A DNA stretch of 64,000 bases, taken from positions 47,078,367 to 47,142,366 of the forward strand of contig CM034237.1 of assembly GCA_019916065.1 (NCBI GenBank), read 5' to 3'. The translations under genes were made by a program, and so were the position numbers. The notes under the pieces are model-generated. The model ran no database searches, was not told the DNA's origin, and saw only the letters and a program-made list of their open reading frames with translations. Below, in pieces: positions 11,201 to 27,500 of the stretch; position 1 is the first letter of the stretch, and each line of letters starts with the position of its first letter. This DNA is from Vitellaria paradoxa (taxonomy: Eukaryota > Streptophyta > Magnoliopsida > Ericales > Sapotaceae).

Positions 11201-13554
11201 TTAAGGGATCGTGTTAGAGGTATCTTATAAGTGGGTCCTCTGAGATTGACATGGCGATGAAAAATTTTGATTCGACCCGTTAAGAAAAAATTTGAAGCTT
11301 TTTTTTTTCCCTAAATAAGTGACCCATTTAATCCATTTTGGTTAAAAAAAATTGAAACATAAAATATATTTTAAAATTGAATTTGACCGATTAAAGCTAA
11401 AAAATAAATAAAATAAAATATAAAATAAATTTTAAATTGAAGTATAAAAAATTTAAAAGAAAATTATAATTTAAATAAAAAAATTAACAGGTAATCCAAA
11501 TTCGGCAATCCATTTGAACGGTTAATTAACCTATTAAACAGTTTAACGGGGGTCAAAGTAGTCTTTAAAAGCTAACGGGTCATGTCTTACTTGACCAGTT
11601 ACAGGCCCTAACGTGTATATTCTAGTACAAAATTTTGATTTCTCTCGTTAAATATTGAATTTTGATTTCTCTTGGTCTAGTGAATGCTTGAGTACTCTGA
11701 AACACGTGCACCTAAAAATTTATTCATTTAACCAACTGATCTTTCTACGGTTGAGTTTGGAAAAAAAAATATTTTTTTTTTAAATAAGTTTTTTTTTTTC
11801 TATACTTAGAGAAAAAAAAATGTTAATTTTTTAGTATTTAACTTTATAACTTTTTGTTAACTTAATATTTTTGTCCGTCAAAATTTTTAAAACAATGATA
11901 AATTTAGTTATTTTTTAAAAAAAATTAAAAAATTAGTAACTAGTTGATAGCTCAATTACCGGTTTTTTTCTCCAAACGCAACCTAAATAAGAGGGAGGAT
12001 CATTCATCTCGTCGAGTTTTGTGCTGATAGTACATTCTAGTTTCTATGTGTGTGTTATTTACATTTCCTGTGTTAACAGTCACTACGAGGACCAAATGGG
12101 CTTAGCTCCCGGTCCTTGAGAAGGCTAGTGGATTTCCAAGCAACGGACATGGAGCACACGACCGTTGAATTGACTGGAAGAGACCGACCGGGCTTGATTT
12201 CCGAAGTTTTTGCTGTTCTTGCCGACCTCAAATGTAATGTGGTAGCAGCAGAAGTCTGGACCCACAACTCAAGGATGGCATCGGTTGTTTACATCAGCGA
12301 CGAAGCCACTGGATTGCCAATCAACGATCCTGATCGACTAGCCAAGATCAAGCGACTTCTCCTTTTCGTGCTCAAATGGGACGGAGATGAGCGAAGTGCC
12401 AACACTGCTGTTTCTGTGGGTCTCACTCATACCGAAAGAAGGTTGCATCAGATGATGTATGCCGATAGTGATTTTGATGATCACGATGAGGACGACGACA
12501 ATGATTTGAGTGGGCCCACCACAAGTGATCGCGGCGGGCCCATTGTAACCGTTGGAAATTGTGCAGAAAAAGGGTACACGGTAGTGAGCTTGAGGTGCAT
12601 TGACCGGCCTAAGTTACTATTTGACACGGTTTGTACGCTCACAGACATGCAATATGTGGTAAACCACGGCACCGTTTATGCTGAAGGACCGGACACTCAT
12701 CAGGTGCTTAGACCACTTTGTTTTTACCTTATATATATATATATATATTATTTTTAGAATCAGATGATTATGCATTTAAGAATATTGTATTTAGTAATTA
12801 TATGAATTCGATTTTTGATTTAAATAAAATGTGTACGAGAGATAATATATATCTTTTCGCTTTACTTATCAACTTTACAGTTCGTTAAAAACTGTAATAA
12901 ATCTTCTGGGTTATATTCAGTAATCAATTGTGGAATCTCATTAATTGCTTTGTGTGTCACGTCCTTTCGTTTCAAAACAGGAGTACTACATCAGGCACGT
13001 GGATGGGAGCATGGTTAATTCTGATGCCGAGAGGCTACGAATAATGCACTGTTTGGAAGATGCTGTTAAGAGACGAACTTCCGAGGTAAGAAATTAATTA
13101 ATGAACAAAGATTGGCTTATCTATAGTTCGCATAACTTAAAAGAGTCCAACTCTTAAGTTGACATTCTAAATTCTAGCAATGCGCACAATGCAGGGCATA
13201 AAACTTGAACTCTGTAGCGAAGACAGAGTGGGTTTATTATCCGATATAACTCGGATATTTAGAGAGAACGCTCTTTCAGTTAATCGAGCAGAGGTCACAA
13301 CTAAGGAGTCCAAAGCGACGAACGTCTTTTATGTGACGGATGCATCAGGCTATCACGTTAAGAGCGAGATGATCGAGACAATTCGCAAGGAGGTAGGGCT
13401 GATAGTGCTTCGGGTGAACGACGATGACATTGATACCAACGCAAGTTCACTGCCCGAGCGGAGTGAAAAATCCTCTTTGGGTAGTCTCTTGGGTTCAACG
13501 TCCGAGAAACTTCTGTACAATTTGGGATTGAGGGGCGCCCACGGGCTTAAGTAA
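8095..13554 (+). CDS. ACR: ACT domain repeat (ACR) family protein
   Basis: Seven exons: 8095-8171, 8537-8582, 8697-8811, 8938-9005, 12080-12703, 12981-13085 and 13195-13554. All have GT-AG introns and the phases close to 1395 nt (464 aa). Four ACT-type modules are visible: about residues 39-100 (motif KVDSANKRGSLLAV), 129-205 (ELTGRDRPGLISEV), 267-345 (CIDRPKLLFDTVCTLTDM) and 347-415 (LCSEDRVGLLSDITRIFREN). An acidic insert (DFDDHDEDDDND) sits at about 233-244. This is the architecture of the plant ACR proteins, close to the ACR4/ACR6 branch. Those are thought to sense amino acids or nitrogen status, by analogy with the regulatory ACT domains of bacterial GlnD, and have no catalytic domain. 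An in-frame ATG at 8020 was rejected because it would encode a poly-Phe tract from a T28 run. Intron 4 is 3 kb long and filled with repeats. A homologous first exon lies at 6238. The C-terminus, ending LGLRGAHGLK, diverges from the Arabidopsis members. Confidence 0.92.
9100..10670 (-). mobile_element. Degenerate Ty3/gypsy-type retrotransposon fragment in ACR intron 4
   Basis: Read on the reverse strand, 10560-10625 encodes a zinc-knuckle-like patch (FGCFFCDGSH, with the last Cys of CX2CX4HX4C replaced). Downstream, 10216-9977 encodes a stretch resembling the region after the aspartic protease of plant Ty3 polyproteins (LRMEFLDGVQAFLIP, GNACMMPL). Stops interrupt both, and no reverse transcriptase or integrase follows. 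The element is therefore internally deleted and dead. The 9150-9560 part, rich in TCTAGAA/TTCTAGA motifs, may be its LTR or 3' region. The boundaries are approximate. Confidence 0.6.
10789..11170. repeat. About 196-bp tandem duplication in ACR intron 4
   Basis: Two diverged copies (10789-10983 and 10985-11170) share TAAATTAATGC, AAATTATTAGATTA, GCTTGAATGATA, AAAATGTATTTAT and GATCATTGATCTCG in the same order. A partial third copy seems to lie at about 11640-11760 and 12000. The copies are non-coding. Confidence 0.75.
11749..11983. mobile_element. Short MITE in ACR intron 4
   Basis: Terminal inverted repeats GGTTGAGTTTGGA (left) and TCCAAACGCAACC (right) bound about 235 bp of T/A-rich sequence. 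It lies about 100 bp upstream of the splice acceptor at 12079. No target-site duplication was assigned. Confidence 0.5.
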
Positions 13555-14189
13555 ATTAGGTGCATGTGGTCAAATTGTGAATCTATCAAGAAAAAAACAA
13601 AAAGGAATCCGTGGTGATTCTTTAATTATGTAAATTTGTGGATTTACTATCTTCCCATTGCTGCTAGTGTTCGATCAGGAAGGATTAGAGCGTGTGGGGA
13701 GGGGCGGTGAGAATATTCTCAAATAATTTGAGCCAAGTCCAGGCCAATTTTCAAAACTTTAAATTCAGCTTGTTTAGTTAAACGGAGTCAAAATTCTTTT
13801 CAAACTCAAAAAAAAAAAAAAAAAAAGAGAGAATGAATCAAACTTGGAATTTTGGACGATTATACTTATGTCCACCCCTAAATGTAATGTATTTTTTTTG
13901 CTTTTTTTTTTTGGGGGGGGGTGGGGTATTGTTGGGAAATTGTTTCGCTCCCTCGCCTATCCCCACAGTTCAGTGTGTCTCAATAGAGAGACCCAAGTTG
14001 GATTGACCTTGGCTCATTTTTTCTGTTTTGTTTTTTTTTTTGGGGGGGGGGGTGTCTGAGATTTTTTTGTAATTGGTTGCTAAAAACTTAATTTTTTTGT
14101 GTCGAGAAAATAAAAAAATGATTTTTTATTTTTTTTGGTTTATTTAACATATTTATCCTTAATGATTTAAAAGAAGTTCAAAAATGTAA

Positions 14190-14231
<42 letters not shown>

Positions 14232-16044
14232 TTTAATTAATTTAAAAAATTTAAAAAGTTAAAACTGCAAAGTTTCCCGAACAAGGCCTTAGGTCCACCA
14301 CCTCAGCCACGTCACTTTCGCCATCCCGAATCCTCCTCCGGGCATGTAAAATTTTGAATTTTCTCACGAGTAGAAATCTGGGGGGGTTGTTTGAATGCTA
14401 TTTCAACATGGCTACTTGCACTCAGAATGGGTGGAATAGAATGATGTATTCATTTTTTTTTTTTTAATTTTTTGAATTAAAATAGTATAAATATAAATGA
14501 ATCGTTAAATTTTAATTCAATGACATCTAATTGTAATCAGTATCAGGGAGTTGATATTGCAAATATTATGTCAGCCTCCTTTCCAAAAAATTTTCCCATG
14601 GAAGCCTTTTAAGCCCAAGCCCATAGCCTTCATCCTAAACAGACTTGTCTTCAAAATCGTTTGTTTCACTTGAGCCCAAGCCCATAGGGACCGTAGTCTT
14701 TAACCTCGGCCCAGGCCATATAAATGGCCCGTGGAGCGGGACAGTGGGCTGAGCATTGTGTCATCTTTTGACCAAAAAAAATATATATTTTTTATCAATT
14801 TAAAATAAGGTTTCAGATTATATTAGGTCATACCGTAATAGTTGGGTGCGGTCAGTTGTCATAAATTTTGGTCACCGAAGTAGCCGGCATTAGTCAAACT
14901 GTGTTGCGCCATTGACCGGCTATCTAGGGCGCAATTAAAAATATTAATTAAGGGTGACAATTTTCAATACGAAAATATGACTTAAATCCAACACATAATA
15001 ACTAGGCATAAATAAATTCGTGGAATCAAACCATTTTAAACAAAAATATAAATACATCCATTTATCTCAAAAAAATTGATCAATCCATTTTAACACGGTT
15101 AAATAAGCATAATTAACTTAAGTTTATGTAATTTTTAAATTAATAGTGTATTTTTCAAACCGATGTGTTAAACTAGTTAAAAAATCATATATTTTTTTAA
15201 ATTAACGTGTTAAATGTTCATTTAAGTATTAATCAAATTACACATTTATATTAAAGAAAAAAAAACACATTTTGGGTCATGCTACACGTGTAATATCAAT
15301 GTGCAATACGTGTGATAAACATATTGTCTTGAGTACTAAATATTTTAATACTAATTAATCATGTCGTGTTCAAGTCGACCCAAATGATCAAATACAAACC
15401 CTTAACAAGACACGCCCCCTAATATTAACCGCTATTTTGAGAGAGAGAGATATTAAAAATACTAAATCCGAGTCGGGTACAATTTGGGCCGTCCACCTAG
15501 TAAGCAGTAAAGTTCATGTCCAGGGTACTAGAGTTCCTCAAACTAATAACGTAGCTGGACCTCTTCCATGCACGTAACTCCAACTCAGGTATCAAAAAAA
15601 AAAAAAAAACATCAGGGCAAGCAGGGTGGTCTTACCCTTCATCATCCATTGATGTGCGGATAAGATTACCCCTCCAAAACTGCATTTCCTCTCGAATTGC
15701 AGGCAAAAGCCTCATCCCCAAAAACAGCTCAAGCTCAAAACAGCATATTAATTTCACAATGTAATCATAATGCATCACTGATTAGTACCCGATAAACTTC
15801 AAGAAAGTTCCAGTAACGACATAATGTTATGGAATTATCCCATCCACTGGAATAGATTTAATTCTTCAATGGACCTATGGTTCAAACTTTTTTAAGTTGT
15901 CTACCATCTGAACTTATACAAAAATCAAACAAGACCCACGGAGTTCAACGAAGCCTCTGTTTAAAAGCTCTCTAAGTTGGGAAGCCTGACCACAGAAACG
16001 AGGAAGAAGAAAAATTGAAAAGTGAAAACCGATGAAGTTCCACC
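13555..16044. other. Intergenic region between ACR and cyclophilin genes (3' ends face each other)
   Basis: The region holds the 3' flanks of two convergent genes. Within it are two T-run/G-run tracts (13902-13921 and 14031-14052), an (AAT)n microsatellite (14189-14231) and a repeat-like block at about 14940-15415 built from AT-rich text. I saw no coding exon or RNA gene. Confidence 0.6.
14189..14231. repeat. (AAT)n microsatellite
   Basis: About 14 consecutive AAT/ATA units. Confidence 0.95.
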
Positions 16045-20542
<4,498 letters not shown>

Positions 20543-20772
20543 TGAGAGAGAAGTTTGAATTCTTCGCCTGTTGAGCTTCTGAACTCTCTCTCGAGAAGAC
20601 AATGGTAGCTGGTATCTATCGGGTGGTTGGTTTGGGTCGCTTAAGGAGAAGCATACGAAGAAGCGAGACGGAGATGACGAGTCTGAAATTACAGGATTCG
20701 CATTTGGGATTTTCCAAAATGACAAACGCGCACGTTCCGTCCTCGAACGGGGAATATTACGGAATATTACGT

Positions 20773-21088
20773 CTCATTTGGTTTACGTTTTTATTTTTTA
20801 TTTTTTATTTTTGTACTATGCGTTAAAAATCTTAAAATAAAGCGAAGAAATAAAAAATATTCTATTTTTTTTATTTTGAGATTTTTTTTATTTTTTTTGT
20901 TAAAAATTCTCAAAATAATTTTTTGTCATTTTTCATTTCATGTGTAAAATCATTTTTTGTTTTGAAAATAAATTTTAAAAGCATAAGTAATCAAATGCAT
21001 TTTGACTTATTTCCTTTATTTTCAAAAGTACAAAATAAAAAATGAATTCAAAACAAAAAATAAAAAATGAAAAAATAAACCAAATGAG
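20773..21088. mobile_element. AT-rich foldback MITE (family copy 1)
   Basis: The ends are CTCATTTGGTTTA and its inverse TAAAC-CAAATGAG. The interior is palindrome-like: A/T-rich halves with ATTTTTTATT and AATAAAAAAT, and internal complementary blocks. Similar ends occur at 43699 and 45513. The element sits about 230 bp upstream of the cyclophilin start codon, in its proximal promoter or 5' leader region. Confidence 0.6.
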
Positions 21089-21823
21089 CCGTTAGCATTT
21101 AGCGAGCGTTAAGAGTAACAAAAAAAAATTAGACAACGTGATAATTTGACAAAATTTATAAATTTATAATTCGTATAATAAAATACAAAATAAATTTTTT
21201 TTTTAATTTAAAAAATTTTTTTTACATTTTTCAATACGTCAAACATAGGAATGTAAACGGATAAAGCACTGGCCTAATTAACTAATTCATTACCAAATTC
21301 GTTTATTTTTTAGTTAACATTACCGTCCAAAACCTATTTATAGGTAAATTTTAAAATAATTTTTCAGTACGTCAAGCACACACTAAATAGGTAAAGTTCA
21401 GCTTTTACTACCAATTTTCTTTATTTTTTTAAATAATTAAAATTATTGTTTTGTATTTTCATCTTTTTTAAATTATTAAGTAAATATGTTAAATAAATAA
21501 AAAAATTATAAAGCTGGGGCTTTATTTCACATTCAAGCTGCTTTCGGTTAAAAAAACAAAAAACTTAGTAGTTTTTTTCATTTTTTTTTATTTTATGTGA
21601 CTTTTTATCAAAATTTAATTTTATTTTAAAAATTGTAATTTTTAAGCATGTTAATTACATACATGAAAAACAAATAAAAAACAAAAACAAAACAAAAATC
21701 AAAACCAAACAAAAAACAATTAATTTGAGCTATCCATTTAAATAAAAAAATAACGAAAAAGTTAATTTTTTTTATTTTTTTAACTTTTATCTAAACAAAT
21801 ATTTTTTTTATTTTTTTCGAATG

Positions 21824-23411
21824 TGTTGTCCCAAATAGCAACACTAGAGGGGGTGAATAGGGTTGCTTAAAAATTTTACAAATAAAAATTTCAACCATAA
21901 AACAAATATGTCAAGATGAATATGAAATGCACCAAAAAAAAATTATTCAATATTTGTGAATGAAAAGTGAGTGCTAGTGTTTGCAATAAATATAAAGAGA
22001 AGGGAAGAGAAGTAAACACAATCGATTTATAGTGGTTCGGCTTCAATGTTGCCTACGTCCACTCCCCCAAGGCCTTCCTTGAGATTTCTCCATTATTCTT
22101 TGAAGAGCTTATTACACACTAGCTTCCCAAGATGCTAGAAACCTTTCCCAAGTGATTTTATCCCCAAATCACTCACACAATTCTCTCTCAAAGAAAGTCT
22201 CTTGTTTTGGTCCTAACACTTGAACCAAAACCAACAAGAGCTCACCCAACTCTCACAAATTAAAAGGGCTTTAAATTTCCCTTTCTTACAACAACAATGA
22301 TAAGTTTAAAACTCAATCAAATCAAAAAGAAACTCTCACAAGTTGAATATGAAAGATGAAGCACAAATGTGAGAAGAAATCACTCTATGTTTGCAAAGTT
22401 ATGGAATTTCTTGTATCTCTTTGTAAGCACTTCTTTCTTGCCTTCTTCCACCTCTTGAATCTGAGTTTGAGGCTCTATTTATAGATGAAAATCTGTAAAT
22501 GGCCGTTACTAAGTGAAAAGACACTTTTGCCCTTGAAAGAAATTGAATTTCCTTGCTTCCAATGCTATCTTTCAGATTCAGATTTTCTGAGATATATTTG
22601 TGATCGTTTTTCACACTCATAACCTCCAAATATGACATTGCCTCAGAGTAAAGATTTTGTAGATATATAAGTCAGCTATCACATGTCAAATTTTGAGCTT
22701 CATCCAACGGTTAGATAGTCAGATATGGCTTCTGAACCGAGACCAGCTTCTGATAGCTTTTTTTGACATTCTGAATCTGTGTTTCCTGTTTAAGCTTCCG
22801 TTTCACTAGGATACTTTTAGAATTAGAAGAAACTTAAATTACAAAAGTTGTAGCTTTTTGAGTCTTCTTTTCATACACCAAAAATCAGAATTTTTAAAGC
22901 TGTAGAGTATGAGTTATGTCTCAAAAACTAAGACTAGCTCCAGAATCCAAAATTAAAAACCTTTCTGTAATGACTAATATTCCAACTCACGTTTTGATAT
23001 CTTAACGTCAGATCCACAAAAATTTTCCTTCGGTAAAGTTGTAGATATAGAAGTCTAATTTATTATGTTAAAATTTCATAATAATTAAACCGTTGGATCT
23101 TAAGATATCATCTATATACTGACATATGTCTAATTTCTCTGTTTACCCAAGTTAACCTCTAGTTCAAACCTTCATCTTACTTTGATTTTTATTACTCCCA
23201 ACTTTGAAATTCCTTTATTCTATCATCCAAATTATGTGAAAATATCTAAAAAATAATATCAATCTCTTCCAACTCTATTATCTTGAATCTATCAAATGAA
23301 TTGTAACATTTCTTACAATGTCTATTTGAAAATTTATTGTGAAATTTTAATTCAATGTTTGTTATCATCAAAATCAATTATAAAATTAACTTTATAAACC
23401 TTGGGCCAACA
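21824..23411. mobile_element. Solo LTR of a retrotransposon with 5-bp target-site duplication
   Basis: The 1588-bp element starts TGTTGTCCC and ends GGGCCAACA, giving the canonical TG...CA ends and a short inverted terminal repeat (TGTTG/CAACA). The identical pentamer GAATG lies immediately outside both ends (21819-21823 and 23412-23416). There is no internal coding region. The text at 22030-22080 (TTTATAGTGGTTCGGCTTC...CTACGTCCACTC) is typical of plant LTRs and related LARD elements. The simplest reading is a solo LTR left after recombination of a full element, lying upstream of the cyclophilin gene. Confidence 0.82.
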
Positions 23412-23416
23412 GAATG

Positions 23417-24083
23417 AAATTAACAACCCTAAATGATATAACTTTTTAAAAAAATTAGTTTTGATGTAAAAAGTCATATAAAACAAAAAAAAAAAGTTAA
23501 AAGAAATTAAAAACTTTTTTGTAACCAAATAAAACCAAATAGTAAAATTTTAATTTTCGACTCTTAGACTTTTTTGTGAAATGAACATAATTATTCCTGA
23601 TGTTTTAAATTATAAATACACTAGCGAATAATTTGTATTTATGGTACTCATCAATTAAAATTAAATATGCACACATTTGAAATTAAAATATGTTAGTATA
23701 TTTTTTTTAAATTTAAAATAAATTCTTTTTGTATTGTATTATTCTCGATAAGTAAAATTTTTGTCTTTCTTAATATAACTTATCAAATATTTCTATTGAG
23801 TTCAACTCAAAAGTCTATTAAAATGTGAAGTGATTCAAAAATTGAACTAAAGTATAAAGGAAACCTTTGGTTTGTAAAATATCTTAATTATTGAAGAATA
23901 AAACTCAATCTAAATTTTTGAATTTTAATTTTTGAGAGAGAATTTTTGAAATATGTTGTATTTTATTATACAGATTTTTAAAATTTTCAAACTATGAATA
24001 TAGTATTTTAAATAAAAAAAAGTTATTTATCTTCAAACTATGAATATAGTATTTTAAATAAATAAAAAGTTATTTACTTTTTG
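23417..24083. other. AT-rich spacer with 43-bp tandem duplication
   Basis: No gene was seen. At about 23989-24076 the block CAAACTATGAATATAGTATT plus a following AAATAAA...AGTTATTTA occurs twice in tandem. On the reverse strand the T5 run at 24064-24068 lies 15-20 nt beyond the tRNA and could end RNA polymerase III transcription. Confidence 0.6.
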
Positions 24084-24157
24084 TGGCGTCGCCCGGACTC
24101 GAACCGGAGACCTTCAGTGTGTTAGACTGACGTGATAACCAACTACACCACGACACC
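24084..24157 (-). tRNA. tRNA-Val (AAC)
   Basis: 74 nt that fold as a standard cloverleaf. The acceptor stem is GGTGTCG/CGACGCC (one G-U pair). The anticodon stem is TCAGT/ACTGA, with loop CTAACAC and anticodon AAC at 24121-24123. The T arm holds GGTTCGAGTCC, which also serves as the internal B box. GTGTAGTTGG is the D-arm/A-box. There is no intron. The sequence matches the plant nuclear valine tRNA type and the CCA end is not encoded. Its 5' end is 104 bp from the start codon of the divergent amidohydrolase gene. Confidence 0.96.
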
Positions 24158-24261
24158 GTTGGTGGTTCTGACCTTGTAAAATGTTATATATATTATTTAT
24201 ATTTATAGTTTTTCTCTTCCTCCCAACGTGGCAGTTTTAGACACGAGTCGCAAGATTGATA

Positions 24262-24469
24262 ATGGCAATGAGACTCAGCTCAGTGAACCCTCTGATTGCG
24301 TTTTCATTAGCCTCTTGCAATTCGCGGAGACGCTTCGTCTCGTTTCGAAGAAACAGTAGATCCTTCACGTCGGCAGCTCAAATGGCGACTGGTGCTACTC
24401 CTACCAAAGTCATTGATTCGCATTTGCATGTATGGGCGTCTCCTCAGGAGGTAACCGAGCTAAACCAAC

Positions 24470-24508
<39 letters not shown>

Positions 24509-27500
24509 TTATATAATATACGAGGGTATGTATTGGTTATGTGTTTCTGTTTGTTGGTGGAAGGAAGGCTGCGGATAAATACCCTTATTTTCCTGGCCAA
24601 GAACCCACTTTGCCAGGCCATGTCGATTACTTGCTCGAGGTATGTTTTGCTTAATGTATTTTGGAGAGAGGAAAAAAAAAAAAAGAACACATTAGATTTT
24701 AGGGTTTATCTGCATAATCTTTCAATTTTCCTTATATAACATTAGCAATGCTATCTGTGAAATTGTGAGGGGCTTAATTGAAATGCCATCAGTGGCCTAC
24801 CCTCATTTACTGTGGTGTTTGTGACCAATCTTTCTGTGGTGATCTTCCTAGAGAAGCTTGTAGTGCAGACAGCTTTGTTGTAGTGTGATAGGGAACTTGT
24901 AAAGCTCCTATTTCATTAAACAAAGCTAATGTTTAGCCAGAGATGCCATTTGGTTGCGCTTGTGAAAACCATTTTACTTGTTTTTCTAAGAAAAAGGAAG
25001 TACTTTTTGTTTTTGCGTCTATCTAGTGCCTAAATTTTGTAGTTGTTTCCTTCATGGGTTGAGGCTAGAACATCCCAAACCATTAATGAATAAACCAAAT
25101 CTGGAGTGCACAACTGCAGCTCATAACTTTCTTTTTTGAGTTTGTTGACTGCCCTTGAATTAGCATAGTTCAAGCTTAAGCTTCAACCTAGGTTTCTTAA
25201 CTAGTCAACCTTCAACTCATAATATTCCTTCTTCAGTTTGTTGACTACCTTGAATAGTGTGCTTCAAGCTTAATTTTCAACCTAGATTTCTTAAATAGTC
25301 AATCCCGAGCAGCACTAAATTTCTCTGGATCAGGGTTCTAGACCAGTGAGTTTGGTGTTGTGCAGCTTGAGCACAGCTTATGCATGTCTTGTTTTCTATA
25401 TAATATTGATAAATTTTCTATTATTTTTTAATAAGAAAATAGTATTTATTAGGGGAAGGGTGTAAGTTGATTTGAACCCATTACCTTTGGTATGGATGGG
25501 ATGCTTTTTTCCACTTTAGCTGGGTCCTCTCCTCTATCATGTAATCTTTCAACATTATACAACTATGGGTGACTAAGGCTTTCATTGCTTATCATTTGGC
25601 CCTGTCAATGCTACTAAGGATTGGGGTGAGTGGAATTCAATAGAGGCTCAATGAGGGGCTTACTAAGTGAACGACCGAAGGTGGCTTTTCTATCTATCCT
25701 ACTGCATCCCCTAAGGGCGGCAGGGAAGTTTTAAAGAGAAAGTGTGGCTTTCTTTGTTCTCATGGCAGAGTGAGGGACATAACAGATAATTTTTCAATCA
25801 CATAAAATTAAATCTGATGAGGGCTGTCGTTGCTTTCATTTGGTCTTATTCTAGTAATTAGGTTGATTTATTGAGAACCATTCAGAGATGAGCTTTAGCT
25901 GTACCTTGTAAAATCTGAATACACTCTTCTGGAAAATAACTATAAATTACTAGTAGTATTCTCCTGTAACTCATTAGCAAATAATATCTTTTGCTTTCCT
26001 TTTATTATTGTGATTGTTGTGTTGCTGTTGTTATTGTTTGGAGTTGGTCCATTATTTTCTTTCATTACAAGTTTTCATATTTAATCATTTTTTTTTTTCA
26101 TTCAAATCCATAGCATTTTTGAACTTCAACTATAACAGCATCTAAAGGAGCTGAAATCATCAGATTTTTTGTTCAAGTCATCCATAATGTCATGTTTCCA
26201 CAGTGTATGACAGAAGCAGGTGTAGATGGTGCACTTATTGTCCAGCCTATTAATCATAAATTTGACCACTCCTATGTGACAAGGTCAGTTGAAATGGTGC
26301 ATTTTTGCTTATCAATAGAAAAATCTTTAGTCTTGATTTCATCTCCATCTATGTAAGAAGTTGGCTAGCTATTGAGACAAAAATCTAAAAACTTGTGAAG
26401 ACCACAGCCAACCTAATTAGCTAATAAAAAATGTAGTTTGTAACCACTATAGAGTCCCACAATTGGAGTCACCATCTGGTGGCCAATGGGCACCTAGTTT
26501 GTTGACATTAATCAAAAATTGAATAAGGTATAAAATTTGTTCTCATTCATGAAGTAGTCTCTTATTAATGTTGAAAATCTAAATAGAAGAGTTAACTGTA
26601 AGGAGTCAATTATATCAAACTACAGTGAAATAAAGGGGGGAATTAGTCAAATGTATAGATTCTATAGACTTTCCAGACCAAGTAGTTATGGGGTTTCATT
26701 GCTCAACTTTGGAGCCATCCTCTGGCAAAGAAATGGCCTTATGTTCAATTTAAGGCATGAGTTGGTTATTCTCATAGCTTATTATCATCATATGCAAGCT
26801 TGAAAATAAGTGGTGGTTAACGGCTGTTGTTTGTCTCTTTAATTGATCATTATGTTACTTATTGGACAGTGTCTTGAAGAAGTATCCATCCAAGTTTGTT
26901 GGTTGTTGCCTAGCAAATCCAGCAGAAGACGGAAGTGGAGTTAAACAGCTAGAACATCTTGTTTTGAAGGTCTTAAAAGATTTCAAGCTATTGCACAATC
27001 AGTATATTTTAACGCGAGAAATCATTTCATGCAGAATCTTTTCTTGTGGTAGGATGGGTATCGTGCTGTTCGGTTTAATCCATATTTGTGGCCTTCTGGT
27101 CAAAAGGTATTGGTCTTCATGTTTGAATCCTTTTTGCTTGTTAAATTTATCAATGTTTCGCTGTTCACTTTGTTTTGTGGTATAAATTTTATACAATTAT
27201 ATGCAATTGTAAATTGGATTAGTTCACTTTCTGGAAGAGAAATTCAGTATCTTTTGTTCCTCGCATTCTGCATGTAAAACTGATGGATGGAGGCAGCCCA
27301 CCTACACCAAGATCCAAGATACTTCCCAGGCAGGAATGTGGTTAAATGAAGAATAAATGTATAGATTTATGTGATATTTGACATTAAAAATTTCCATTCA
27401 AGGGTTCCCACATGACTGAGTCCTGATCTAGGGATGGCAATTTCCCTCGCGAACCTGATCACGAACTTCACCCCAACCCTCACCAGATGGTTGTGGGATT

